The notes: a model not told the origin generated them from the sequence alone. A stretch of DNA of 64,000 nucleotides from Silene conica (GCA_029255685.2 CM055319.2:39504530-39568529); one strand, 5' to 3'; shown: positions 1-11,232, counted from the stretch's first letter. Translations and numbers: made by a program.

Positions 1-1376
1 AGAAGGGAGAGAAGCGACATGAAGGAACGTTTACGGAAATCTCCCGAGGTGCGGGTCTCTCACTATTCTCACGGGGTTCTCACTTCTTACTTTCCAAACC
101 AAGTCATTCAATTAGCGGTTCTCACGAACAATTCCTCTAATGATTTCTATACCCTAATCTTCTAAACTTTAAACGATGTCATCATTATAACCACCTATTC
201 CCAAAAGTTTGAGATGGCACATCTCTGCTAGTTCCTCAAATGACAACTCAATAACACTTTCAGGTCACCACCCTTATGTCATATACACTTTACTTACCTC
301 ACTGTCCACCAGATAACAATTCTTAAACCATCAAGTTTTTCCGAACTTTCCTCTCCCAATGACTTACTTTATTCCATTCACAAACTGGCGGTGCATCCTC
401 AAGTTTCCTTTAAGTTCTTCAATAGAAGAACGCTAAGATCCATTAAATAACCTAAGGCCAGATAACGATTCACTTCCTCCTAGTTTAAATCATAAATTTT
501 TCGAGTACTCAAATATTATAGCCAATGATTCGTATTCCTCAACAACAGACCTTTCTCAGCTCAGTCACTCACCTAAGTCAAGTGATACTAACTCACTTCA
601 ATCATCTATTCTTCATCATTAGCATCTTAAGGCCATCCTCTCAGGTCGCTCTATATCCTCAAGTATCTTATCTACCTCCTTAAATAGTACTCTTCAATTC
701 ACAAATTTTCACAACCTAAGCATGGTTCTCAAGATTAAGCTCCGCAGAATACTAGGTATACAACTCAACCTTCAAGCAAGTACCCTATCACTCACTTCCA
801 CTCTCCCAATTGGATAGACAACTAGACACTTAGATCACCAAAACATGTCTCTCGATACCTCCTAAGTTATTCCTCAAATAACAACATTTCTCAAAACACA
901 ACTCACGGTTATCCTTAAAACTAATTCCTCCAAATCCAATAAAAGGGAAGATTACCTAGAGGGCACCTTAAGAAAGCGAGCAACAAGGTTAAGCTGAAAA
1001 GATATGAAGATCTGTTTAAGTAAGATAGACAAATATTCTAAAATAAGGATGTGCATCCGGAGTTATCAAAGAAGGTGGTGCACAAGAAAGAGGAGTATCT
1101 TCAAGGCTCATAAGCATTCTCCCACAGTAGCACAAATCTTTTATCTTCGGTAGAAAACTCCGGTCTTCATCGCCAAATGGATAAGTCCACTGTTCGTCGA
1201 TTGGAAGTCAATAAGGTATTATCAATGACAATCAACAAACACGTTAGAACCTAATAAAAGCAATCACAAAACAGACTACAATTTAAGTCCTTAAATCTAC
1301 CCCATCTCTCATTCATTATTTGATTATATGGTCAAGTTAAGGTTGGGGGTTACATGAGTGCGTCGGGAGCGATAAC
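1..1376 (-). other. non-coding interior of E1
   Basis: No reading frame, RNA gene or tandem repeat is recognisable. By position it is the start of the E1 interior, immediately downstream of the primer site on the minus strand. Confidence 0.5.
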
Positions 1377-1388
1377 GCTCTGATACCA
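1363..1388 (-). promoter_or_regulatory. primer-binding site of E1 with adjoining hairpin
   Basis: On the minus strand TGGTATCAGAGC (1388-1377) matches the complement of the plant initiator Met tRNA 3' end. Its last bases form one arm of the hairpin GAGCG-TTAT-CGCTC (1381-1368), so part of the primer site can pair with itself. Confidence 0.75.
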
Positions 1389-2059
1389 ACTGTAAAACAC
1401 CTCGCAAAAGCGGAAAATAATAAACATACAAAGTACTAAAAATGCAACGGAATTAAAACTTTTTAACATAACTAAACATGCGAGGTGTCCTACTGAAACA
1501 TAAATAAGTACATAAGTGCAATATAAAAGCAGCCCGGGATGGCACATCCCTACATGCACTCAAAAACTGAAATGTAAATCTAAAGTCTAGCTAACGTAAG
1601 AGTGTAAGTCAATCGATGAAGGATCATCGCTCGCTAGCTCCATACAACCCCTCTGCCAACCTGTCATGTACCTACATACATGTAAACATGTACGCCACAA
1701 TCAATGGGGAGTAACTAGAGTTCTCCTAGCCACCTTTTGTAACGACACGTAACACAGAAATACAAACAGAATACTCCAACATATATAAACATGTGAAGCA
1801 TATAAATCTCAATAACTGAATCTCATATCATCATGCAATTACTATGCTAGGCTCTCAACCAACTTCGGAAACTATTTGGAAGGAGAACCGGTTTCCCTTC
1901 TGGTTGCCCGGCCGGGGGGTCTTTCAGTCCAAACCATTTACGAAACTGACTAAAGAGTCATCCAATGCCTTGGATGAACAATATCAAAGTCAAGGTATCA
2001 TACTCATCAAAATCAACATCTATATCTGACACTGTACCTACTCTAGGCAAGCAGATAAG

Positions 2060-2640
2060 ACTCAGCAAGTATAAGGTTCAGCGGTCAACTTAAGACATAA
2101 CCTACATACCAATCTTTCAGCAAGTATAAAGGTTCAGCGGTCAACTTAAGACATAACCTACATATCAAGTTCACAAGCAAGGACTCAGAGGCCAACTTAA
2201 GGCATAGACCTGCCAATCAACAAGACACTAGACTCAGAGGCGACATCACAACGCATGGACTAGCATCCAAAAGTAAAGGACTCAGAGGCCAGCTTAAGGC
2301 ATGTCCCTTCACTGCATCACAAGACACTAGACTCAGAGGCCAGCTTAAGGCATGTCCTAGCATCAACATTTGCACTCTGGGCAAGGTGTCAGTACCTTAG
2401 CTACCCCGTTGTGCAGCTGCTCTACTCGTCAGACTCAGAAGCCAACTTAAGGCATGTTCCGACGCGATCACAAATAAACATGTCTGGGTTCAGAGGCCAG
2501 CTTAAGGCATATCTCAGACACGACAACCATACACATATAGGGCTCAGAGGCCAGCTTAAGGCATATCCCCATATATGACAACAAGCTCACGTATTAAGCT
2601 CAGAGGCCAGCTTAAGGCATACCTTAATACGCATCAATAC
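2060..2640. repeat. array of about 10 hairpin units in the E1 LTR
   Basis: Ten units carry a near-constant core (CTCAGAGGCCAGC...GGCAT; the first two read TTCAGCGGTCAAC...GACAT). Each core is flanked by short arms complementary to each other within a unit but different between units. Clear examples: CGTATTAAG (2590-2598) with CTTAATACG (2623-2631), a perfect 9-bp stem around a 24-nt loop; CATATAGGG (2534-2542) with CCCCATATATG (2567-2577); CTAGAC with GTCCTAG (near 2327-2361). Spacers between units differ. The same position in the solo E LTR (19023-19621) carries a homologous array with another core sequence. Confidence 0.85.
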
Positions 2641-3319
2641 AATATCATCCAAAGATAGCAACTAGTCTATAGTTCTAAACTCTTATACTTCTAACCAACA
2701 CTTAATTGATCCCGGGAACTAAGTTGAGGGAGAACCGGTTTCCCTTTCGTTTACCCGACCGGGGGGTCTCTATCCTCTCTTCTTTCCCGAACCCAATATA
2801 GTGTCGCCCATCCTCCGGGGACCTCGAACTCACATATGCGAGAGATATCCAAGTTCAACAACAATTATGACTAACTTAAGACTTTCATTCCACAAGTCTA
2901 AGGGTCATTAAACACTTAACTAGGTCCACTAGGTCTCTTTACAAACCTAGGATAAGATTAACTTAAGAGGAGAACAACATTCTAAACTTGATTACCAACT
3001 ACCCATTACTAATAAATGATAACTAACTTTGGCTAATAAACAACACTCTAAAATGTTGCTTGCTCACTACCCATTAACCATGAGTTTAAACATCATAACA
3101 ATGTTACTCAAGCACATTAAACAACTTAGAAGGAAACCTTACAACAAGTGGTTTAAGGATTAACATGAGGCAATTAGCTAATCACTTTACTTACCCTAAC
3201 ATACATTCTAAACCAAGTAAATATACTCATAAACATAGCATAAACATCACTTCAACAATTGGGAAACAAATACGCAAAACAAACACGAAACAATAAAAAC
3301 ACACGAAGTTACAGGCCAT

Positions 3320-3425
3320 TTGCGCAGCCTGCGCATTAGGGTTGCGCAGCTGCGCCTCACTTGCGCAGCCTGAACTCTGACTTGCGCAGCCTGTGCCCCT
3401 GCACAGGCAGGCTGTTTCACGGGAT
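3320..3425. repeat. GC-rich palindrome cluster in the E1 LTR
   Basis: Several short palindromes built on the word TTGCGCAGCC lie close together: GCGCAGCCTGCGC, the perfect GCGCAGCTGCGC, and a hairpin CAGCCTG...CAGGCTG near 3388-3415. In the solo E LTR the equivalent position holds palindromes built on a different word (CCAGCCGGCTGG and CCGGTCGACCGAC). Confidence 0.7.
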
Positions 3426-3588
3426 TTTCCTGCAATTCCACAATTCATCCAAACTTTCGACAATGATTCTATACTATGATTTGAAGCTATAAATCCTTCC
3501 TACCAGCACATATAATCCCATAACAATCCCAAATATACATCAAACATGATTATTGAACAATCAAAACACAATTTATGAACAATCTTTG

Positions 3589-4392
3589 TGATGCGATTTA
3601 ACAGCGGAAGTCTGACTTACACAGCTATTAGACAGTCACACGAACTGTCTGATGGTTCTGAGAATATGAAACTGCAATGAATTTGTGTTTGTTTGAACGG
3701 TTTTGCGGACTGTTCGTACTAGGTACGCGCAGACCTGTTTTGTAAGGATAGTATCTCGACAAGTAAGACCTATTACTTGACAAGGGTTGATTAAGACCAA
3801 GACCTATTGATCTATAATCAGAGAATTCAACCAAGATCGCGTCTCGGATTGAACCAACTTTTGTTCTCTACGCAAGAAAACGATTTTGTGAAATAACACA
3901 AGTTTTGTCTTAAACATTCGATGTCTTTATTCAAAGAAGTCCAAGGCTTTATATAGTAGCCTAGGATGAAACTACAACCGGCTAGGTGAAGAGGTAAACA
4001 TTATCTCTTCACTTAATACTACTTAATACATCCATAATTGATATAATAAAAGAGCCCTCATAATCACATTCATAATGCATGTAATAATGAGAGGCTTCAC
4101 AAAATATCTAAACATAAGATAACATAAAATTGTAAACTTGTAGTATTTTATTTTTGTAGCATGCACCGTGTGATAGGCTGCATTGGAGCGTGTGCCAAGC
4201 TCTTATGGACCATGCTTCCTTTTGTCAAAATCAGCCCATCAACCACACCTTCAAAATCAGCCCATTGTCCAAGTAAGCAATGACACATAACAAGGTGTAG
4301 ACAAGCCCAAGTAGTGTTCAATGCTACTGCCCATTTTCGTGCTTAACACGAGCTCTTCCTCCATGTCCTCATCATTGACTTGACTCGCATCA
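3589..4392 (-). repeat. 3' LTR of element A
   Basis: 804 bases, collinear with 8634-9437 at a constant offset of 5,045 with no net indel. The last 45 codons of the polyprotein, including the stop, lie inside it. Confidence 0.96.
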
Positions 4393-7300
4393 TCCCCTCC
4401 CCCTTTGAAAGGAATTGCCCTCAATTCAGCTATGCCATCGTCATCCAAGTAAGGAGAGAGATCCCCAACGTTAAAGGTAGCGTGCACACCATAATCTCCT
4501 GGAAGTTCAACTTTATAAGCATTGTTGTTGACTCGTCCAACAATCTTGTAAGGACCTTCTGCTCTAGGCATTAGTTTGTTCTTCCGTTTGCTTGGAAATC
4601 GCTCCTTTCTCAAGTGCACCCAAACCAAGTCTCCAACATCAAACACCCTTGGCTTCTTATTATTGCTTGACTTGCGTTTGTAAGTAGCATTCACGGCCTC
4701 AATACGGTGACGCACTTGCTCATGTAATTTCAACATTGCCTTCAACTTAGCCTCGGCATCTTGATGGACCAATTCTTCTTTTGGTAACGGAATTAAATCC
4801 AAAGGAAGATAAGGATTAACACCGTACACAACTTCAAATGGTGAATGGCCCGTAGCATGAGTAGGTGATCGATTATAAGCAAATTCGGCATGAGAAAGCT
4901 TGAGATCCCAATCCTTTTGTGTCTTGCTTACAAGCCCACGCAACAAGGTTCCCAAAGTCCTATTCGTGACTTCTGTTTGTCCATCCGTTTGGGGATGGTG
5001 AGAGGTACTAAACAACAACTTTGTTCCCACTTTCCGCCACAATGTATTCCATAAATAGCTCAAGAACTTTGAATCACGATCTGACACAATCGTCTTTGGA
5101 ATTCCGTGCAATCTCACAATCTCTCTATAATATAAATCAGCCACATTTGAAGCATCATCGGTTTTATGGCAAGCCACAAAATGAGCCATCTTTGAAAACC
5201 GATCTACCACCACCATGATAGCATCCATACCACGTTGGGTTCGTGGCAAAGCAACAACGAAATCCATGGAAACATCATCCCAAGGTCTGACTGGAACCGG
5301 TAATGGAGTATATTCCCCTGGTTTGAACTTGCTTTTCGAAATTTGACAAGTAACACACTTGCCTATGATGTTATGCACATCCCCTTGCATTCTTGGCCAC
5401 ACGAAATGTTCCTTCAATACCTCCAAAGTCTTAGCAACCCCAAAATGCCCAGCCAACCCACCTCCATGTGCTTCTCTAACAAGTAACTCTCTAATAGGAT
5501 GTTTTGGTACACAAAGTTGGTTCCCCTTGAAGAGAAAACCGTCTTGGATCAAATACTTCCCTTTAGCCCCTGATTTGCACTCACTGAACAGTGCCCCGAA
5601 CTGTTCATCCTCCTCATAATAACCCTTCAATGTTTCAAACCCCAAAAGACGCACATCCAACGTGGACAACAAGGTATAGCGTCGGGATAAGGCATCGGCC
5701 ACCACATTGCTCTTTCCATCCTTATATTTAGATGAGAAATGGAAAGATTGCAAGAATTCAACCCACTTTGCGTGCCTTGGACTCAATTTTTGTTGCCCAT
5801 TAATGTACTTCAAGGATTCATGATCGGAATGCAATATAAAGTGATTAGGACGAAGGTAGTGACTCCAATGATCGAGAGCTCGAACGATTGCATAAAACTC
5901 CTTATCATATGTGCAATAGTTCAAACGAGCCCCACCCAATTTTTCTGAGAAGTAAGCTATAGGTCTTTTCCCTTGAATCAAAACAGCCCCTATACCCACC
6001 CCACTAGCATCACACTCTACTTCAAATGGTTGGGTAAAGTTGGGTAATGCCAAAATAGGAGCGGTACACAACCGTTCCTTAATCTCCTCAAAAGCCTGCC
6101 TGGCTGCCACACCCCATTCAAACCCCCCTTTCTTTAAACACTCTGTGATAGGGCTGGTTATGGTGCTAAAGTCTCGAATAAATCGACGGTAAAAAGATGC
6201 AAGCCCATGAAAAGACCGTACCTCACTCACGGTTTTAGGTTCTGGCCATGATCTAATTGCTTCAATTTTTGATTGATCAACAGAAACCCCATCCTTGGAT
6301 ACCACGTACCCCAAGAACACCACACTCTCCACAAGAAAAGAGCACTTCTCGCGCTTCCCATAAAGCTTCTGATTGCGCAAGGTATTGAACAGTAGTCGCA
6401 AGTGTTCAATATGATCTCCAATACTCTTGCTATACACCAATATGTCGTCAAGATAAACAACTATGAATCTGCCCAAGAAAGATTTAAGTACCTCGTTCAT
6501 CAACCTCATGAAGGTACTTGGAGCATTAGTAAGACCGAAAGGCATGACGGTCCATTCATACAATCCATGCTTTGTTTTGAAAGCCGTCTTCCATTCATCA
6601 CCTTCACGCATTCTTATTTGATGGTATCCACTCCTTAAGTCTATCTTTGAAAACACCACCGAACCATGGAGTTCATCGAGCATATCATCAAGTCTCGGAA
6701 TTGGGAAACGATACTTGATGGTAATGTTGTTCACGGCACGACTATCAATGCACATCCGCCATGTCCCATCTTTCTTTGGCACGAGCAACACCGGAACGGC
6801 ACAAGGACTAAGACTCTCACGCACATAACCCCTAGCCATCAATTCATCAATCTGTCTTTGAAGCTCCTTTGTTTCTTCCGGATTACAACGATAGGCAGCC
6901 TTATTAGGAATGGATGAACCTGGAACAAGATCGATTTGGTGCTCAATGCCTCGAATAGGAGGCAAACCAGCCGGTAACTCCTCGGGAAACACGTCCCCAA
7001 ATTCACCAAGTAGATCATCAATTGGGCTATGTTCCTGTAAAACGACATTGGTACTCGGCCTTTCGTGAGCAATAAGCAAGTAAACTTGCTCTCCATGATC
7101 AATAGCACGCTCCACCTCCCGTTCTCCAATTAGCATAGCGGTGTGAGCTTTGGGATTCGGCTTAGGATTAGCACCACGCAATGCTTGTGGTGACATTGGT
7201 TTAAGCACAACTCGTTTTCCTTTATCCCTCAACTCATACTCGTTACTCCTCCCTCTATGTAATACATCTCGATCATATTGCCACGGCCGTCCCAACAAAA

Positions 7301-8591
7301 TATGACAAGCATCCATGGGAATAACGTCACACAACACCTCATCGACATAGGAACCCATAGTCAAACCAACACGGGTCTGTTTTGACACCTTCACACTATT
7401 ACCATCATCTAGCCAATGTAAAGCATAAGGGTGTGGATGATCAATGGTCACAAGACCCAATTTAGACACCATTTCGGAAGAGGCTACATTAGTACAACTA
7501 CCCCCATCGATAATTAGGCTACACCACTTATTCCCCACTCGACATTTGGTGTGAAATAATTGATTTCGTTGCTCCGACTCATTAGGTGAGGCCTTAACTT
7601 GTAGGGTACGTAAAACCAGGTTGGTATCATAATTTGGTGCCTCATAACTTTCTACCAACTCGTCCTCCTCTCCCTCCTCAAAATTGAACAGTTCGCCCAA
7701 CTGTTCTTCCTCAGCCAGTATCTCATCCCTACAATCTACGGCTTCTCTCAAGGTCACAACTCGTTTGTTTGGGCAAGTACTTTGATAATGACCAAAGCCT
7801 TGACATTTGAAACACCTTACTTTTGACAAACTGGTCTCCTTAGCCGTGGTTTTATGGGTCGAATTTGGGTATGATGTAGCTTTGCTAGGTGTGTCAATTT
7901 TTAATTCATTTTCATTCTTGGCTACAAACTTCCCCTTACCCGACTCTGAACTTGACCCTCCCCCATATTTAGGCTTCCCTTGTGACTCCACTTTTAAACA
8001 AAGACTACAAAGAGTATCAAAATCAGAATATGGGTACAACTCAACGGTATTAGCAATATTATAATTTAATCCCCGTAAGAATCGAGACATTTTCTGCTCT
8101 TCTACTTCCTCTAATCCACCCATTAAAGACAAGTTCTCAAATTCATCAACATATTCACCAACACTCATTTTTCCTTGTCTTAAATCAGCAATCTTACGGT
8201 ATGTAGTTAATCTATGGGTCGCTGGTACATACCTTTTACGAAGTTTACGTTTCAAGGACTCCCAAGAGTCGATCTTCTCCTTTCCCTCACGCACCCTCTT
8301 GGCCTTCAACCCATCAAACCAGAGAGATGCTCCCTTGCTCAACTTCAGAATTGCGTACTTGCATCTCTGATCATCTTCTAAGTCCTTGAATTCGAACATA
8401 CGTTCCATTTTCCTTTCCCACTCCAAATATGCCTCGGGATCAGCCCCTCCAACGAACTCAGGAAGTTCGTTCACCTTGAATATTTCATTCACTCTCTCAC
8501 CACGCCTGGGTTGCCAACGTGGTCCCCCGTCTTGGAGATTGCGTAGGGCATCACGCAAATTCTCCATGAAATTTGGGTCATCAAAATTCAT
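4257..8591 (-). CDS. gag-pol polyprotein of element A (CRM-like Ty3 lineage)
   Basis: One uninterrupted frame of 1,444 residues. I start it at the ATG at 8591 (MNFDDPNF) because the longer frame runs through the primer site from a GTG. In order: a gag domain (about residues 50-190); a CCHC zinc knuckle at about 260-273 (CFKCQGFGHYQSTC); an aspartic protease with DGGS at about 362; a reverse transcriptase with YLDD at about 713; RNase H with its first Asp at about 860 (ECDAS); an integrase HHCC finger at about 1042-1082; and the integrase DDE core with Asp near 1110, Asp near 1171 (VSDRD) and Glu near 1207 (DGQTE). No ordinary chromodomain is seen. The frame crosses the polypurine tract (PFKGGGDDASQ) and ends 45 codons into the 3' LTR, an arrangement I know from CRM-type elements. 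It would make the virus-like-particle protein and the replication and integration enzymes. The CRM assignment is inference. Confidence 0.95.
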   Translation of the reverse strand: MNFDDPNFMENLRDALRNLQDGGPRWQPRRGERVNEIFKVNELPEFVGGADPEAYLEWERKMERMFEFKDLEDDQRCKYAILKLSKGASLWFDGLKAKRVREGKEKIDSWESLKRKLRKRYVPATHRLTTYRKIADLRQGKMSVGEYVDEFENLSLMGGLEEVEEQKMSRFLRGLNYNIANTVELYPYSDFDTLCSLCLKVESQGKPKYGGGSSSESGKGKFVAKNENELKIDTPSKATSYPNSTHKTTAKETSLSKVRCFKCQGFGHYQSTCPNKRVVTLREAVDCRDEILAEEEQLGELFNFEEGEEDELVESYEAPNYDTNLVLRTLQVKASPNESEQRNQLFHTKCRVGNKWCSLIIDGGSCTNVASSEMVSKLGLVTIDHPHPYALHWLDDGNSVKVSKQTRVGLTMGSYVDEVLCDVIPMDACHILLGRPWQYDRDVLHRGRSNEYELRDKGKRVVLKPMSPQALRGANPKPNPKAHTAMLIGEREVERAIDHGEQVYLLIAHERPSTNVVLQEHSPIDDLLGEFGDVFPEELPAGLPPIRGIEHQIDLVPGSSIPNKAAYRCNPEETKELQRQIDELMARGYVRESLSPCAVPVLLVPKKDGTWRMCIDSRAVNNITIKYRFPIPRLDDMLDELHGSVVFSKIDLRSGYHQIRMREGDEWKTAFKTKHGLYEWTVMPFGLTNAPSTFMRLMNEVLKSFLGRFIVVYLDDILVYSKSIGDHIEHLRLLFNTLRNQKLYGKREKCSFLVESVVFLGYVVSKDGVSVDQSKIEAIRSWPEPKTVSEVRSFHGLASFYRRFIRDFSTITSPITECLKKGGFEWGVAARQAFEEIKERLCTAPILALPNFTQPFEVECDASGVGIGAVLIQGKRPIAYFSEKLGGARLNYCTYDKEFYAIVRALDHWSHYLRPNHFILHSDHESLKYINGQQKLSPRHAKWVEFLQSFHFSSKYKDGKSNVVADALSRRYTLLSTLDVRLLGFETLKGYYEEDEQFGALFSECKSGAKGKYLIQDGFLFKGNQLCVPKHPIRELLVREAHGGGLAGHFGVAKTLEVLKEHFVWPRMQGDVHNIIGKCVTCQISKSKFKPGEYTPLPVPVRPWDDVSMDFVVALPRTQRGMDAIMVVVDRFSKMAHFVACHKTDDASNVADLYYREIVRLHGIPKTIVSDRDSKFLSYLWNTLWRKVGTKLLFSTSHHPQTDGQTEVTNRTLGTLLRGLVSKTQKDWDLKLSHAEFAYNRSPTHATGHSPFEVVYGVNPYLPLDLIPLPKEELVHQDAEAKLKAMLKLHEQVRHRIEAVNATYKRKSSNNKKPRVFDVGDLVWVHLRKERFPSKRKNKLMPRAEGPYKIVGRVNNNAYKVELPGDYGVHATFNVGDLSPYLDDDGIAELRAIPFKGGGDDASQVNDEDMEEELVLSTKMGSSIEHYLGLSTPCYVSLLTWTMG

Positions 8592-8609
8592 CTTCCAAAT
8601 TAGGATCAG

Positions 8610-8629
8610 GAGCCGAAGCTCTGATACCA
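8610..8629 (-). promoter_or_regulatory. primer-binding site of A with UUCG hairpin
   Basis: On the minus strand TGGTATCAGAGC (8629-8618) primes from initiator Met tRNA. Its last four bases begin the hairpin GAGC-TTCG-GCTC (8621-8610), a UUCG tetraloop in RNA. Elements B and C have the same hairpin at the same place. Confidence 0.85.
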
Positions 8630-8633
8630 CTTA

Positions 8634-9437
8634 TGATGCGATTTAACAGCGGAAGTCTGACTTACACAGCTATTAGAGAGTCACACGAACTGTCTGATGG
8701 TTCTGAGAATATGAAACTGCAATGAATTTGTGTTTGTTTGAACGGTTTTGCGGACTGTTCGTACTAGGTACGCGCAGACCTGTTTTGTAAGGATAGTATC
8801 TCGACAAGTAAGACCTATTACTTGACAAGGGTTGATTAAGACCAAGACCTATTGATCTATAATCAGAGAATTCAACCAAGATCGCGTCTCGGATTGAACC
8901 AACTTTTGTTCTCTACGCAAGAAAACGATTTTGTGAAATAACACAAGTTTTGTCTTAAACATTCGATGTCTTTATTCAAAGTAGTCCAAGGCTTTATATA
9001 GTAGCCTAGGATGAAACTACAACCGGCTAGGTGAAGAGGTAAACATTATCTCTTCACTTAATACTACTTAATACATCCATAATTGATATAATAAAAGAGC
9101 CCTCATAATCACATTCATAATGCATGTAATAATGAGAGGCTTCACAAAATATCTAAACATAAGATAACATAAAATTGTAAACTTGTAGTATTTTATTTTT
9201 GTAGCATGCACCGTGTGATAGGCTGCATTGGAGCGTGTGCCAAGCTCTTATGGACCATGCTTCCTTTTGTCAAAATCAGCCCATCAACCACACCTTCAAA
9301 ATCAGCCCATTGTCCAAGTAAGCAATGACACATAACAAGGTGTAGACAAGCCCAAGTAGTGTTCAATGCTACTGCCCATTTTCGTGCTTAACACGAGCTC
9401 TTCCTCCATGTCCTCATCATTGACTTGACTCGCATCA
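8634..9437 (-). repeat. 5' LTR of element A
   Basis: 804 bases, starting four bases above the primer site. It carries the element's likely promoter. Confidence 0.96.
8991..9000 (-). promoter_or_regulatory. TATA box of the A 5' LTR
   Basis: Minus-strand TATATAAAGC lies in the middle of the 5' LTR, a sensible distance upstream of the primer site for an LTR promoter. No start site can be read directly. Confidence 0.5.
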
Positions 9438-11232
9438 CTTTGTATCCGTCTTAAGAGCATGAAATCTGAAAACTGAGTAAACAATCATATGAATACCAAA
9501 TTAAACATGTGAATGTCACTTAAAATCAAACCTAACATGCTTCTAAGTCCTAAATAACAACAAACCTCATCAAAATTAGAAACTTTCATCATAAACACCA
9601 AGAACATGCTATTTTAACAATAAAGGCCGAGTTTCTCCTTATCGTCACCTTATAACTTCTTAAACCAACATGAATCCGACTCCAAGCTACTCCTTTGTCC
9701 ACGTCCGCTCTAGAAACACAACAACCATCCGTAAACCTCGAAAAACGTGACCTTAGGGTCACGGCCAGAATATAAGACGGAATTATTTTGGGTAAAAACT
9801 TACCTAGAAAGATGGATGGCGAGAAGAGGAATCCGTGGCCCCGAAAATCGCCTCAATCGAATAAGAAACGAAGATTCTATGAGAGTTTTAAGATTGAAGG
9901 AGGAGGAAATCAAAAATGGTGTTTTGTTTAAATCTGAAAAATGAATTGGAGGAGGGAGGTAGAAGATGGTGGGGTTAGGGTTTTGTGAGGAAAAATAGGG
10001 GAAATGGGTCCATTAACAAGTTAGGCCCATAAGACAAGTTTTAAGACGGTTTAAGCTAAAAACACCGACTTAAGGTAACTATAAACTTAAGATGATATAA
10101 ATATTTCCGGACAATGAAATTAAATTGTTAAGACGTAAATTATGCAATGAAATGAAACCTTATTTTAAATCCTTTAAAATATTATCACATAAATTAATTA
10201 GTTATTTAGAAGAAATTCCAAAAATTACGAAATATAAATTAATTCTCGAACTTGAACTTAAAATCATTAAACTTCCAAGTCCCGAATTATTGGGATGTTA
10301 CAGTGGCACTGCTGGCCACCGAAACCTCCTAGCTTACGCTGGTTTGGGGAGGTTTCCATTGCGCTTAAAAATCCGGTGAGTTCTTTCCATGTTTTCCTTG
10401 GTTTTCTTTTTCGCATTCTCCTTTATTTTTTACAAACTTTTGCTCATGCTTGTGCACAATGGGGACATTGTGCGGTTTGGTTTAGGAAATGGTTTTGTGT
10501 CACATGTATTGTTCCATTGCATTTTCGTCACACGTTTATTGCATTTCTATCTTGCATTGTTCTTTCTTTAATTTCATTGCATTTACAAAAGAAAAAATCC
10601 AAAAAAATAGAAAAATTCAACAATTTCAAAAAAAATGCACGTTTATTTTAGCATATAGGTCGAGTCGGAACGAGAGTATTTCAATGATGACTTTGCAATC
10701 TTCACATGTTTATGCCTTTGCCTTGCCTTGTTAACATGTTTTAGTATTAGAATCATTTGCATGTCTACGAGTTTTTGTCAAACAATTTGTGTTCATTGAG
10801 ACTTGACTTGTACCTTGGCAAACTACTATACATTTTGATTTTTATAGATTTATCCCTGGTTTCATTCATAACCAGTTGTCTAGGATGTGAGTAGTACTCC
10901 CTTTGGAACATGTTACATCAATATGCATAAACATGAACCTGAATTGCTATATACCTGTTTGTGAATCTTGATACGTGCATTTGAGGCCCCCTTTTCTCTT
11001 ATTTACCCATAAACCTTACATAGCCAAAATTGCCTTTTTATCCCAAAAGCTACATCCTATACTTAGCCTACCCTACCAAGCTAGTAATTGTGGTCGATGG
11101 AAATTTTTTGAGGCATTTTGGTTTGTTTGTCACCTTGAGCAAAAAGAGAAAAGAAAGAAAGAAAAAGAAAAAAAAAGAAAAGAAAATTAAAAAAATTCAG
11201 AAAAACGAAAAAAATCAAATATACCCGCAAGT

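Larger units (their letters stand above)
3589..9437 (-). mobile_element. element A: complete, young Ty3-type LTR retrotransposon
   Basis: The element is 5,849 bases with 804-base LTRs (3589-4392 and 8634-9437) beginning TGATGCG and ending CGCATCA, and a 5-base target duplication CTTTG (3584-3588 and 9438-9442). The LTRs differ at only two positions that I can find (3633/8678 and 3937/8982), so insertion was recent. The primer site for initiator Met tRNA is at 8618-8629. The polypurine tract lies just above 4392 on the minus strand (AAAGGGGGAGGGGA). One open polyprotein frame fills the interior. It sits inside the E1 LTR. It appears capable of coding for all enzymatic functions of an autonomous element; whether it is active cannot be seen. 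Confidence 0.97.
1..10302 (-). mobile_element. E1: large non-coding LTR retrotransposon, 5' LTR plus part of interior
   Basis: Read on the minus strand, an LTR runs from 10302 (starting TGTAACATCCC) down to 1391 (ending GTTTTACA), followed after 2 bases by a primer-binding site (1377-1388) complementary to initiator Met tRNA. Without nested element A (3589-9437 plus its duplicated 5 bases) the LTR is about 3.06 kb, matching the 2,966-base solo copy at 18289-21254. The interior visible here (1-1376) has no ORF of note. The family therefore looks like a large retrotransposon derivative without coding capacity, but most of the interior lies outside the window. It is inserted in the 3' part of element D1, whose sequence resumes at 10303. 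Its other end and its target duplication are not visible. Confidence 0.75.

Noticed and set aside
8592..8630. N-terminal extension of the A polyprotein
   Set aside because: It begins with GTG and translates the primer-binding site; the first ATG is at 8591.
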